A stretch of DNA of 35,718 bases from a virus (IMGVR_UViG_3300037041_001150:1-35718); one strand, 5' to 3'. Numbered from the stretch's first letter, positions 1-6,182 are shown. Notes: generated by a model from the letters alone, not told the origin. Numbers and translations are program-made.

Positions 1-474
1 ACAGAACTGGAACTACTCATAGGCGAGATTGCTGGCAAGGTTGATAGCGTCAAATATGTCATAGATATATTTGAAAAGGAAGCCGAGCGGTTCAAGTCCT
101 ACCGTGACGAAATGGCGGCAAGGTCGAAGTCCCTGCAGAATGCAGCAGACCGGATCAAAGGGTATGTGGTGAAATGCCTTGATGCTCACCATAGCACTTT
201 CGAAAAAGGCAACATGTGGGTGGTTAAGGTGCGTGAGAACAAGCGCATTGAGATGCAAACAGACCGGCCACAAATAGAAGATGTGATGGCTTTAGGAATG
301 TATCCTGTAATCAAAACAAGCTTCGATTGGGACAAAGCCAAATTTAAAGAGATTTTATACGATCCTAACCACAATGAAAAGCTTGATCAGTACGCCAAGA
401 TAGTCATCAATAAGACCGTCAATTTTACCACAATAAACATAGCAGCAAAGAAAAAGGAAACAGCAGATGAATGA
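1..474 (+). CDS. Siphovirus Gp157-like protein (5' end outside window)
   Basis: The frame is open from the first base of the window, so the true start lies upstream; the first internal ATG is at 112. The visible 157 residues read like the C-terminal two thirds of the phage Gp157 family. A charged helical stretch (ESVKYVIDIF-like, then a run of Lys/Glu/Arg) leads into RIKGYVVKCLDA, and a beta-rich C-terminus follows. Members are usually found in early phage operons next to recombination genes, and their biochemical role is not well defined. Here the stop overlaps the RecT start by 8 bases (ATGAATGA), so the two are translationally coupled, which supports a role in the same recombination module. 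The family call is by pattern recognition. Confidence 0.65.
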   Translation, partial: TELELLIGEIAGKVDSVKYVIDIFEKEAERFKSYRDEMAARSKSLQNAADRIKGYVVKCLDAHHSTFEKGNMWVVKVRENKRIEMQTDRPQIEDVMALGMYPVIKTSFDWDKAKFKEILYDPNHNEKLDQYAKIVINKTVNFTTINIAAKKKETADE

Positions 475-1441
475 AGTAGCAACAACCAGCAGCAAATCGA
501 TATCGACCAACCATCTTGGATCGCTCAAGAGCATCCTGGAGAAAAATAAAGGTGCATTGGCATCAGTGCTACCCAAGCACATGACTGCAGAACGCATGGT
601 GAAGCTTGCAACTGTGGCAGCAAGTAAAAGCGCGGAGCTGCTTAAGTGCGAGCCTATGAGTGTTCTTAGGGCTTTGATGGATGCGTCTCAGGTAGGTCTA
701 GAGCCTTTTACTCCGCTGCAGCATGCTTACATTATCCCTTATTACAATAATAAAAAGGGATTCACAGAAGCACAGTTTCAAATATCGTATCGTGGTTTGA
801 TCGAACTGGTCCGTAGGTCTGACAAGATCATCAGCATTGAAGCACATGCTGTTTATGACCAAGATGAATTTGAATGCATGCTAGGAAATGAAAGCTACAT
901 CAAGCACAGACCGAAGTGGGCTGGTGAGCGCGGAAAAATGATCGCAGTGTATGCCGTGGCCAAGCTAAAAGATGGTGGTTGTCAGTTTGACGTGATGGGA
1001 AAGAATGCTGTTGATGAGATTCGCAAAAAGAGCAAATCCGCTAACAGTGGACCATGGAATGATTACTACGACGAAATGGCTAAAAAGACAATTATTAAGC
1101 GACTAATAAAAATGCTACCTATTTCAATAGAAACCGCTAAGGCTCTTGCCGTTGATAGTAAAGACGATAGTATTATTGGAAACAGTGATATGATTGTTGA
1201 TGTTGACATGGATTCTGAGGAAGTTGAATTTGTTGAGGCTGATGCTGTAAAAACTGTGGGCCAACTCGAAGGCGAAGCCAAAGTCAGCGACATGAAAAAA
1301 CAGCTTCACATCAAAATCAAAGATTCCAACATCGATCCAGCGATGAAAAGTGAACTGCTCAACAAATTGGTTGTCGTGACCGATAGAAAAGGCTTAGACG
1401 ATATCACTGCATTAATCATGCTTCACATAAATAAAGCTTGA
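467..1441 (+). CDS. recT: RecT-family single-strand DNA annealing protein
   Basis: This 324-aa protein would bind ssDNA and promote annealing and strand invasion during phage recombination. The RecT core is clear at about residues 60-225. It has a helical segment ending in LMDASQVGLEP, then the block YIIPY-N-K--F-EAQFQISYRGLIELVRRS, and later a WNDYYDEMAKKTIIKRL segment typical of the family. The C-terminal 100 residues are acidic and poorly conserved, as is usual. The length matches the family (roughly 270-340 aa). The start overlaps the upstream Gp157-like gene. RecT proteins normally work with an exonuclease (RecE type); none is visible here, so it may lie upstream of the window. A hairpin terminator follows. 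Confidence 0.93.
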   Translation: MNEVATTSSKSISTNHLGSLKSILEKNKGALASVLPKHMTAERMVKLATVAASKSAELLKCEPMSVLRALMDASQVGLEPFTPLQHAYIIPYYNNKKGFTEAQFQISYRGLIELVRRSDKIISIEAHAVYDQDEFECMLGNESYIKHRPKWAGERGKMIAVYAVAKLKDGGCQFDVMGKNAVDEIRKKSKSANSGPWNDYYDEMAKKTIIKRLIKMLPISIETAKALAVDSKDDSIIGNSDMIVDVDMDSEEVEFVEADAVKTVGQLEGEAKVSDMKKQLHIKIKDSNIDPAMKSELLNKLVVVTDRKGLDDITALIMLHINKA

Positions 1442-1522
1442 TATTTTCGGTCAAAAATCAGATTTTACCATAGCAGAGAAAATCGTCGTTCTAAGAAGTT
1501 TTGAGATAGTCCAGTGACAATG

Positions 1523-1553
1523 AATGCTCCTATGTGCATGGGAGCATTTTTTA
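1523..1553 (+). terminator. Rho-independent terminator after recT
   Basis: AATGCTCC (1523-1530) pairs with GGAGCATT (1541-1548) across a 10-nt loop that can itself pair ATG with CAT. A T-run (TTTTTTA) begins at the end of the stem. It sits between two converging genes and ends the early operon. It overlaps the stop codon of the leftward gene at 1551 by three bases. On the other strand the T-tract is poor. Confidence 0.8.
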
Positions 1554-2096
1554 TTTGGTAGGTGGAATGATGTTAATCCCGTTGGCCGTTGCGAATTCAA
1601 TCAAATCGGCAACACTCTTAATTGATTTACCGTTATCGAGAGGAATCTCTGTGCCAGATTCAATCATTTTTACCAATTCTTCAATGTTAGGGATCCTACC
1701 ACCGAGCCTTAGAAATTCAGATTTGGCAAGGCAGTTTGAGCATAGTTCAAATTTGTCTGTATACATTTCAAAAAATTCTTGCTCTGGAACAACACCGATT
1801 GGCTCTTTCTTCTCATTGTAGAGAACAAAGTCCCTTGGCTGAACTGCTACAACCTGATTATTCAATAGTGTGCATCTTCCCGAAGTGCAGACTTTTATCA
1901 TTTTGGAACCCTGAGAGAAGTAGTTCTCTACTTCGCTTCCCCTTAGAATGTCTTTTGGATCGAATGTTTGGGAAGGTGGTGGTTCAGGGATATCGATCAA
2001 AACATCTATAACATTGGGAGTATTAGAAAAAGGCGTCCACTGTTTTGCGTAAACTCGTTTCGGGATTCTTGTATATAAAATGCCGTATTGATCCAT
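1551..2096 (-). CDS. Hypothetical protein, 181 aa
   Basis: I do not recognise this family. It reads leftward from ATG 2096, preceded by GGTGAAAT as a modest ribosome binding site, and converges on recT. Two cysteine pairs are present: C-TSGR-C near residue 70 and C-SN-C near residue 118. The second is followed by a helical region and looks like a small metal-binding or structural site, although a complete four-cysteine knuckle is not obvious. The C-terminal third (PNIEELVKMIESGT..., DLIEFATANGI) is predicted helical. The N-terminal third is proline-rich (IPEPPPSQ). No signal peptide or membrane segment is seen. Its isolation and reversed orientation suggest a morn-type (separately inserted) accessory gene. 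Confidence 0.7.
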   Translation of the reverse strand: MDQYGILYTRIPKRVYAKQWTPFSNTPNVIDVLIDIPEPPPSQTFDPKDILRGSEVENYFSQGSKMIKVCTSGRCTLLNNQVVAVQPRDFVLYNEKKEPIGVVPEQEFFEMYTDKFELCSNCLAKSEFLRLGGRIPNIEELVKMIESGTEIPLDNGKSIKSVADLIEFATANGINIIPPTK

Positions 2097-2116
2097 ATTT
2101 CACCCACAAAGTTGTA

Positions 2117-2145
2117 TTGACGTTACTACACATAAACGATAACAT
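2117..2145 (+). promoter_or_regulatory. Candidate sigma70-type promoter for the paralogue pair
   Basis: TTGACG at 2117-2122 matches five of six -35 consensus bases. After a 17-nt spacer, TAACAT at 2140-2145 matches four of six -10 bases. It lies 46 bases upstream of the ATG at 2192, which has AAAGG at the right distance. The region is AT-rich and intergenic between divergent genes. Confidence 0.5.
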
Positions 2146-2191
2146 TAAGACGATAATCAATCCATTTTTTAATTTTATTTGAAAGGCTGAT

Positions 2192-2503
2192 ATGGATAAC
2201 AACATCTATGACATCATTTTGGGACAAATTGCAAATGACGTGGCTTTGCAAGCAAGGGCTGCTAACTCGGCATTCATCACCAACATGGCCGGTGTCAATA
2301 GCGTTCACGCACGTTGTGCTCAGGTGATCGATAAGCGCATTGCCGAGTATGACATCGAAGAAGTACGGGCAGCATCCTCAATTGATCCCTCTACACAATC
2401 TTGGTGGTTGTCAAAAGCAAATGGCGATAACGGAGCAAGTCAAACGTCAACAGGGCAGTTACTTGAGATTTTAAGGCAGATGCAAAGAACAGGCACTAAA
2501 TAG
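2192..2503 (+). CDS. Hypothetical protein, first of a tandem paralogue pair (103 aa)
   Basis: I do not recognise this family with confidence. The protein has 103 residues, is hydrophilic and probably mostly helical, without a signal peptide or membrane segment. It is a close paralogue of the next gene: over a 69-residue core beginning at GQIANDVALQ and ending at WWLSKANGD, I count 56 identical residues. The core includes the conserved stretch NDVALQARAANSAF, an HARCAQV segment and an EYDIEE acidic patch. The extreme N-terminus and the 20 residues before the C-terminus differ between copies. AAAGG lies 6 nt before the ATG and a promoter candidate sits upstream. Tandem small helical proteins of about this size occur in several multimer-forming systems, but no function can be assigned. 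Confidence 0.75.
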   Translation: MDNNIYDIILGQIANDVALQARAANSAFITNMAGVNSVHARCAQVIDKRIAEYDIEEVRAASSIDPSTQSWWLSKANGDNGASQTSTGQLLEILRQMQRTGTK

Positions 2504-2557
2504 GCATTAAAGCGATAGGCGCTTACTCCATAAACAAGGATGAAAGGGAGATAAATC

Positions 2558-2869
2558 ATGGCAGGAAGTGATGTATTAGAACTGATTAATGGCCAATTTG
2601 CTAACGATGTGGCTTTGCAAGCTAGGGCTGCAAATAGTGCATTCGTTACAAATATGGCGAGTGTTCAAACAAATCATGCACGTTGTGCACAAGTGCTTGA
2701 CAAGAGAATTTCTGAGTATGATATCGAGGAAAACAGAGCGGCTACATCGATTGATCCAGCCGCACAAAGCTTCTGGCTCAGTAAGGCCAATGGTGACGCT
2801 GGTAACGTCAACATCGGCACAGGGCTTTTGCTTGAGATTCTTAGGTCAGTGCAATCAGGGACGAAATAG
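2558..2869 (+). CDS. Hypothetical protein, second of a tandem paralogue pair (103 aa)
   Basis: It has the same length as the preceding gene and is about 80% identical to it over the central 69 residues. The changes are mostly conservative (I/V, I/L, A/S, W/F). The start is supported by AAAGGGAG nine bases before the ATG. The nucleotide sequences have diverged much more than the proteins, suggesting an old duplication kept under purifying selection rather than a recent copy. A strong hairpin terminator follows, so the two genes look like a self-contained transcription unit. Two copies kept side by side would fit a hetero-oligomer or two alternative subunits, but this is inference. No catalytic motif is visible. 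Confidence 0.75.
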   Translation: MAGSDVLELINGQFANDVALQARAANSAFVTNMASVQTNHARCAQVLDKRISEYDIEENRAATSIDPAAQSFWLSKANGDAGNVNIGTGLLLEILRSVQSGTK

Positions 2870-2932
2870 GCTTTGCATTGATGTTTCCGCTCGGCTGAAT
2901 TAGGATGATTATGTCAACGGAAAACAATTGTG

Positions 2933-2973
2933 ACGGGAAACGGTCAAGTATCGTTTCCCGTTTCTAATTTTTA
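2933..2973. terminator. Strong, probably bidirectional terminator
   Basis: ACGGGAAACG (2933-2942) and CGTTTCCCGT (2952-2961) form a perfect 10-bp stem with a 9-nt loop. The rightward strand continues TTCTAATTTTT. The leftward strand continues into CACAATTGTTTTCC, which is also T-rich. It lies exactly between two converging genes and overlaps the stop of the leftward gene at 2971. Confidence 0.85.
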
Positions 2974-3432
2974 CTTGCCGGGTGATTTTATCATTTGAAA
3001 TAATTTTGTTTGCAGAGTAAAAATGTCGATGAGTAACTCATTGATTTCTTTCTTCCCGATCATACCTTGTTCATAGTACACGTCAAGTTTGCGCCTAAGC
3101 GAATTCGCATTACCATATGCATCTTCGATTTGTGTCTGATCAATCATGTTTTGGCTCACTAGATTCTTAGGTGGTTGTGGACTTTCGATAGTCATGGACT
3201 TCCTTTCGTTAAATTCAATCATCGGTTCAGGTTCAATAGGCTCTTTATAGAGTGGTTCTAACTTCGGTGCGTCTTTTCCTTCCTTGATAGATCTGATATT
3301 TGCAACGGTTCTAGCTGCTTTGTCAGCACCATCAAGGATAGTATCTAACATCGCTTTTTGGTCTTCGGCTTTCGAATAGGCCATTGTTTTCAGTATCTGC
3401 AACATGATTAATTTCTCCAGCATCTCATTCAT
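2971..3432 (-). CDS. Hypothetical protein, 153 aa, helical
   Basis: I do not recognise this protein. It reads leftward from ATG 3432 and converges on the paralogue pair, sharing their terminator. Three zones can be seen. The first is a helical N-terminus (MLEKLIMLQILKTM..., about residues 1-50). The second is a proline/glutamate-rich linker with several PEP-type turns (about 55-90). The third is a helical, coiled-coil-like C-terminal third (DAYGNANSLRRKL..., then a Leu/Ile-rich segment). It has no cysteine pairs, signal peptide or membrane segment. This two-helical-domains-plus-linker layout resembles small phage structural or assembly proteins, but that is only a resemblance. The ribosome binding site is weak. 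Confidence 0.65.
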   Translation of the reverse strand: MNEMLEKLIMLQILKTMAYSKAEDQKAMLDTILDGADKAARTVANIRSIKEGKDAPKLEPLYKEPIEPEPMIEFNERKSMTIESPQPPKNLVSQNMIDQTQIEDAYGNANSLRRKLDVYYEQGMIGKKEINELLIDIFTLQTKLFQMIKSPGK

Positions 3433-3444
3433 ATTGTCTTTGCT

Positions 3445-3460
3445 CTTAACTCATGTTAAG
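3445..3460. repeat. Short inverted repeat in a divergent intergenic region
   Basis: CTTAAC and GTTAAG flank a TCAT spacer, 13 bases upstream of the leftward start at 3432 and about 45 bases upstream of the rightward gene at 3503. This is a plausible operator half-site pair for a dimeric regulator, or chance in AT-rich DNA. No clear promoter hexamers were found beside it. Confidence 0.35.
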
Positions 3461-3502
3461 TTTTGTATACATGCACTACACCATAAATGGAAGGTATTTT
3501 AT

Positions 3503-3697
3503 ATGCAAAAATCGATCACAGCACATTTTCTTAAAAGAGCACTTGTAAGGATGAGCCAAACATTTTGTCACCACAAGTGGGTATATGATAAATCCATTTT
3601 TTTGATGGGAAGGCGCTGCGCTGAATACAACTGCAAAAAATGTGGTAAAATTGGTCATGTTGTTTATAAATACGATTATGAGTTAAAGAGGGGTTGA
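3503..3697 (+). CDS. Small zinc-binding-type protein, 64 aa
   Basis: I chose ATG 3503 because AAGGT lies about 8 bases upstream; the frame is open further back to 3404, but there it would overlap the divergent gene. The 64-residue protein carries an FCHHKW segment, then R-C-x4-C-KKC-GKIGH. Together these supply Cys and His ligands for one zinc ion in a compact rubredoxin- or zinc-ribbon-like fold. Basic residues dominate both ends, which fits nucleic-acid or protein binding. Many phages carry small proteins of this kind with no known job. It opens the rightward small-gene run that leads into the MazG-like gene. Confidence 0.6.
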   Translation: MQKSITAHFLKRALVRMSQTFCHHKWVYDKSIFLMGRRCAEYNCKKCGKIGHVVYKYDYELKRG

Positions 3698-3756
3698 TCA
3701 GGTTTTCATTGCTGTAGTTTGCCTCGCTATTCAGTTAATAAGATATTTAACTGCCC

Positions 3757-3784
3757 CCCTCTATTTTAATAGTATGACAGAGGG
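3757..3784 (+). promoter_or_regulatory. Hairpin covering the ribosome binding site of the MazG-like gene
   Basis: CCCTCT (3757-3762) is complementary to AGAGGG (3779-3784), the only Shine-Dalgarno-like sequence before the GTG start at 3795. The 6-bp stem with a 16-nt loop could hide the ribosome binding site and tune translation. The run of six C before the stem is unusual in this AT-rich region. No regulatory factor is implied by the sequence. Confidence 0.35.
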
Positions 3785-3794
3785 ATTTTAGCAA

Positions 3795-4076
3795 GTGAAT
3801 TTAAAATCAAGCGAGATTATTAAACGGCTAGCAGGGCTGGATATGTGGGAGCAATTGAATCAAACGCAAGAAGAATGCGGGGAACTGATCACAGCAATCA
3901 ACCACTTTAGACGAAAGAAATCGATAGAAGAATATGATCATTTGTGTGAAGAAGTGGCCGATGTATCAATCATGGTGAATCAATGCATGTGCTTTTTAGA
4001 CGGCGAAATAATAAATAAAAAAATCTCTGAGAAACTGGCGAGAGCCGGTGAAAGGCTGAAAAATGGGACTATCTGA
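3795..4076 (+). CDS. MazG-like nucleotide pyrophosphohydrolase, 93 aa
   Basis: This is a small all-alpha NTP pyrophosphohydrolase of the MazG/dUTPase-2 superfamily, which hydrolyses (d)NTPs to monophosphate and pyrophosphate using Mg2+. The metal-binding signature is visible in two helices. EECGEL (ExxE, about residues 27-32) is followed about 20 residues later by EEVADV (ExxD type, about residues 51-56), and a third helix follows. The length fits single-domain phage versions. The start is GTG, with AGAGGG ten bases upstream inside a possible hairpin. Phage MazG proteins are proposed to reset host nucleotide or ppGpp pools or to clean the dNTP pool. The last residues overlap the start of the next tiny gene at 4063. 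Confidence 0.8.
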   Translation: MNLKSSEIIKRLAGLDMWEQLNQTQEECGELITAINHFRRKKSIEEYDHLCEEVADVSIMVNQCMCFLDGEIINKKISEKLARAGERLKNGTI

Positions 4077-4173
4077 CTTTGCGATAATGATATTGTTAAG
4101 TGCTAATGGTTTTGCATGGGGATGCATTGTAGCATCGGTAGTTTTTTATTTCATCGGGAGAAATAGGGAATGA
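4063..4173 (+). CDS. Tiny membrane protein, 36 aa
   Basis: A complete ORF of 36 residues runs from ATG 4063 to TGA 4171-4173. It overlaps the 3' end of the MazG-like gene by 14 bases and the next start by 4 bases (ATGA). AAAGG lies about 7 bases before the ATG. The protein is almost entirely one hydrophobic helix (IMILLSANGF, then CIVASVVFYFI) ending in a basic GRNRE tail, a typical single-span membrane miniprotein with the tail inside. The chain of overlaps supports real translation. A holin-like or membrane-regulatory role is possible, but there is no direct evidence. Confidence 0.6.
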   Translation: MGLSDFAIMILLSANGFAWGCIVASVVFYFIGRNRE

Positions 4174-4376
4174 TAGGACTTTGGATTTGTGTTGTGTTGT
4201 CTGCAGTATGGTTAGCAGTGCTGACGCTGCTTGTGCTGTCGCACATTAATTATCTGCAGAAATTTATCATCGGGCAAGACGCTGTTAATGAGATTATTGA
4301 TAAAAGGCATTGGGCTTTTGACGAAAAGCTCAACATGATTAACGATAGAGTTAACAACATCAAAAGGCGCATATAA
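4170..4376 (+). CDS. Small membrane protein with coiled-coil tail, 68 aa
   Basis: The N-terminal 25 residues form a strongly hydrophobic span (LWICVVLSAVWLAVLTLLVL). A charged helical tail follows with heptad-like spacing (AVNEIIDKRH, then KLNMINDRVNNIKRRI), suggesting a membrane-anchored coiled coil. Its start overlaps the preceding stop in an ATGA arrangement, and its stop overlaps the next start by one base, so it belongs to a coupled set of three mini membrane genes. The topology resembles Rz-like spanin components or holin partners, but no lysis gene (endolysin) is present nearby, so I leave the role open. Confidence 0.65.
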   Translation: MIGLWICVVLSAVWLAVLTLLVLSHINYLQKFIIGQDAVNEIIDKRHWAFDEKLNMINDRVNNIKRRI

Positions 4377-4576
4377 TGTTTGTTTGGATCAAAATAATAG
4401 TCATGATCGGATTGCTATATATTACCGGCAAGGTCACAATTGTTATAATAAAAAGCCACAGGGAAAAGTTTTTTGGCGGTGATAAATATTTGCGCTGTCC
4501 GAACTGTAAACACAAGCTATCGCTGTGGCAGACGCTTAATTTTGATCGCTGTCCATCCTGCAGGTACTTCTTTTAA
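4376..4576 (+). CDS. Membrane-anchored zinc-ribbon protein, 66 aa
   Basis: The protein starts with one hydrophobic span (about residues 4-25, IKIIVMIGLLYITGKVTIVII). A basic stretch follows, then a zinc ribbon: C-PN-C near residues 41-44 and C-PS-C near 59-62, with 14 residues between the pairs. The fold would place a single zinc knuckle on the cytoplasmic side of the membrane. Its ATG overlaps the previous TAA by one base. It is the last gene before a promoter-containing gap of about 100 bases. The function is unknown; similar small zinc-ribbon proteins are common in phage accessory regions. Confidence 0.65.
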   Translation: MFVWIKIIVMIGLLYITGKVTIVIIKSHREKFFGGDKYLRCPNCKHKLSLWQTLNFDRCPSCRYFF

Positions 4577-4612
4577 TTAAATCAACAAAATACAATAAAA
4601 ATTAAAGTTTTC

Positions 4613-4641
4613 TTGAAAAATGACGATAAGACAGTTATAAC
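4613..4641 (+). promoter_or_regulatory. Sigma70-type promoter upstream of the lipoprotein gene
   Basis: TTGAAA (4613-4618) and TATAAC (4636-4641) each match five of six consensus bases and are separated by the optimal 17 nt. The predicted start point (about 4648) falls inside a perfect palindrome. This is the best-matching promoter seen in the window and should drive the operon from 4683 to 6349. Confidence 0.75.
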
Positions 4642-4644
4642 AAG

Positions 4645-4660
4645 GTTGCGATATCGCAAC
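4645..4660. promoter_or_regulatory. 16-bp perfect palindrome, probable operator
   Basis: GTTGCGATATCGCAAC is fully self-complementary and begins three bases after the -10 hexamer, so it covers the expected transcription start. That is the classical position for a repressor-binding site. A dimeric HTH protein is the obvious candidate ligand. The small HTH gene at 6003, in the same operon, is one possibility. Confidence 0.65.
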
Positions 4661-4682
4661 ACAACAAAGGAAGGACTACAAA

Positions 4683-4943
4683 ATGAAAACATACAAAACA
4701 ATATTATACACGTTAGCAATCATTTTATTATCAGCTTGTTCCCACACTACGCACATGTCCCCTTCTGAGGATGGTAAAACGGCTTGGATCGCACAAGATT
4801 CAATCATGCTGATATTCACTACAAGCAAAAAATACTATTGCATTGCAGACCCAGTTAGGCCCAAATGCATTGAAACAATCGATATAGAGCCTACACCAGA
4901 ACCCAAGGTTGACGATGGGAAGCTTAGAAACATATTTTTTTAA
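4683..4943 (+). CDS. Small lipoprotein, 86 aa
   Basis: The N-terminus is a lipoprotein signal peptide: MKTYK basic start, hydrophobic core, and lipobox L-S-A-C with the lipidated cysteine at residue 19. Signal peptidase II would leave a 68-residue mature protein. Serine at +2 would favour the outer membrane in a Gram-negative host. The mature part has two further cysteines near residues 53 and 62 (YYCIADP, PKCIET), able to form a disulfide, and a short proline-containing segment (EPTPEPK). AAGGAAGG precedes the start. It is the first gene after a strong promoter with a palindrome. Phage lipoproteins in regulated, promoter-proximal positions often act in superinfection exclusion; Rz1-type spanins are the alternative, but the protein is not very proline-rich. 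Confidence 0.75.
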   Translation: MKTYKTILYTLAIILLSACSHTTHMSPSEDGKTAWIAQDSIMLIFTTSKKYYCIADPVRPKCIETIDIEPTPEPKVDDGKLRNIFF

Positions 4944-4957
4944 AACGGAGTAAAAAC

Positions 4958-5203
4958 ATGCTTTTAAAAGGCAGAGACCCAAACGATAAGATTGTACTTA
5001 AAAATGACTTCCACGGTACAAAGTGCATTATCTATCCCTATCCTGGCCAAATCATCACAAAAAGGCAAGTAGGTCATGCTTGGTCAAAGCTCTGTGGCCA
5101 TTATGATTGCGATTGCGTTAAGCCTTTGGGGATAAGAGGCATTCAAAATCAAGAGATTAAAGTCTGTGAGGATGGATCAGCAAAAATCCTAATAAGGAAA
5201 TGA
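4958..5203 (+). CDS. Hypothetical protein, 81 aa
   Basis: I do not recognise this protein. It is a small, mixed alpha/beta-looking protein with four cysteines. Three of them are close together (KLCGHYDCDCVK, about residues 45-53), and a histidine lies inside that cluster, which suggests a metal site or redox-active centre. GGAG is well placed before the ATG. It lies in the operon starting at the lipoprotein gene, with gaps of a few bases on both sides. There is no signal peptide, so it should be cytoplasmic and its cysteines reduced, which favours metal binding over disulfides. Confidence 0.65.
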   Translation: MLLKGRDPNDKIVLKNDFHGTKCIIYPYPGQIITKRQVGHAWSKLCGHYDCDCVKPLGIRGIQNQEIKVCEDGSAKILIRK

Positions 5204-5204
5204 A

Positions 5205-5405
5205 ATGAAAAAACAAACACCATCATATAGAAAAGCTATCGAATGGATTGCAATTAATGATGATCCAGGAAGTCCTGAATCAATGGATATAGAATGTGTA
5301 AGGCATTATATATCAGTTTGTTTAATAGCTGATTTATTTGCAAAAGATCAAATTATTGTTGCTTGCGCTGTAGTAAGATTAAGAGAAAAAATTTTAAAAA
5401 CATGA
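5205..5405 (+). CDS. Small phage hypothetical protein, 66 aa
   Basis: The sequence begins YRKAIEWIAINDDPG and continues to a VRHYISVCLIADLFAKD segment. This is a pattern seen in many phage proteins of 60-90 residues with an N-terminal (Y/F)RxA(I/V)xWIAxNDxP motif. Their role is unknown. The whole protein is predicted helical. It begins one base after the preceding stop, with an AAGGAAATGAA context, and ends in an ATGA overlap with the next gene. No catalytic motif can be seen. Confidence 0.65.
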   Translation: MKKQTPSYRKAIEWIAINDDPGSPESMDIECVRHYISVCLIADLFAKDQIIVACAVVRLREKILKT

Positions 5406-5587
5406 TATCACGTAGGCATAAAAAATTTGCCAAGATTGGCAAGAAAAAAAGAAAAAAACGATGGTATATGCCATATGTTTATATCATCCTATTTTTTGCT
5501 ACCCTATATTCGTTAACAACGCTTGTTTTCGAATACTACAAAGAAAAAGCCGAATTTTTAAAAGAGACAAACGAGAGGGAAAAGTAA
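5402..5587 (+). CDS. Small membrane protein with very basic N-terminus, 61 aa
   Basis: I chose ATG 5402, which overlaps the previous stop as ATGA, over an upstream in-frame TTG at 5363 that has no ribosome binding site. The first 22 residues are extremely basic (RRHKKFAKIGKKKRKKR). A single hydrophobic span (YVYIILFFATLYSLTTLVF) and a charged helical tail (YYKEKAEFLKETNE) follow. By the positive-inside rule the N-terminus is cytoplasmic and the tail outside. The function is unknown. The coupling to both neighbours argues that it is translated. Confidence 0.6.
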   Translation: MISRRHKKFAKIGKKKRKKRWYMPYVYIILFFATLYSLTTLVFEYYKEKAEFLKETNEREK

Positions 5588-6010
5588 ATGTTGGATGCTG
5601 AAAATCAAACTCAGTGCGATATTTGTCAAGGCAAACACTCGTGTTACTATTGTGGCAATGTTAAGACTCAGAACAAAACCACACTTCAAGAATTGGAGAT
5701 GATCGATATCTATTATAATGGTGGTAAGATTGTTGCTTTGACCATAGACGATCAAACAAACGATGTTGATGTTCATCCAATAAACCGCGATCTAGTAGAT
5801 GATATCGGTACAATCGTGACAACTCGCACCTATGAAGTGGATCCCAATCTTCACCCATTTTGGCCGAGTGCCGGAACTTATCGCAAAATCCTATCGCCTA
5901 CTCTACGAAAAAACGAAACCATAGGAAAAATGATTACAACTGTCACAAAAGTATCTAATACTAAAAGATTAACAAAATTAGTAGCTTTTGAGGTGATCAG
6001 AGATGAGTGA
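5588..6010 (+). CDS. Hypothetical protein with N-terminal Cys cluster, 140 aa
   Basis: The protein begins directly after the previous stop. It opens with a compact cysteine motif: C-DI-C-QGKHS-C-YY-C at about residues 10-22, with a histidine inside. This is enough for one zinc knuckle. The remainder is beta-strand-rich with many Thr/Ile/Val, including a DVHPINRDL stretch and a W-P-S-A-G-T-Y segment. I do not recognise a family. The arrangement (zinc knuckle plus beta domain) could suit nucleic-acid or virion-protein binding. The end overlaps the small HTH gene by 8 bases. Confidence 0.65.
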   Translation: MLDAENQTQCDICQGKHSCYYCGNVKTQNKTTLQELEMIDIYYNGGKIVALTIDDQTNDVDVHPINRDLVDDIGTIVTTRTYEVDPNLHPFWPSAGTYRKILSPTLRKNETIGKMITTVTKVSNTKRLTKLVAFEVIRDE

Positions 6011-6182
6011 TAGCATAACAGACCAGGGGAAACTGATAAATCTTGCAATCAAGAAAGCTGGCAGCATTGATGCTCTGTCTCAGCGTTTGGGTGTATGCCG
6101 ACAAACCATTTTCAAATGGCGCAAAGGGGTGCATGAGATGAAAATGTCTAGATATTTGGAATTATCAAAATGGGTGGGCTGA
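6003..6182 (+). CDS. Small Cro/YdaS-like HTH DNA-binding protein, 59 aa
   Basis: A complete 59-residue ORF runs from ATG 6003 to TGA 6180-6182, overlapping both neighbours. The sequence has a helix-turn-helix: KLINLAIKKAGSIDALSQ, then RLGVCRQTIFKWRKG. This matches the second and third helices of small Cro/YdaS-type regulators (ALSQRLGVxRQTxxxW). A short C-terminal helix could dimerise. It is in the operon driven by the promoter with a palindrome at 4645-4660, so it could be an autoregulator of that operon. The binding partner is inference; the HTH itself is well supported. Confidence 0.75.
   Translation: MSDSITDQGKLINLAIKKAGSIDALSQRLGVCRQTIFKWRKGVHEMKMSRYLELSKWVG

Noticed and set aside
1736-2011. 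Plus-strand ORF opposite the 181-aa gene
   Set aside because: It has unlikely composition and no ribosome binding site, and is wholly antisense to a better-supported gene with a proper start and a convergent terminator.
2192-2869. Possible relation of the paralogue pair to R-body (RebB-type) proteins
   Set aside because: Size, helical nature and tandem copies are reminiscent, but I cannot align a diagnostic motif, so I do not make the call.
5363-5401. TTG start for the basic membrane protein
   Set aside because: No Shine-Dalgarno sequence. The ATG at 5402 gives a standard ATGA coupling with the upstream gene.
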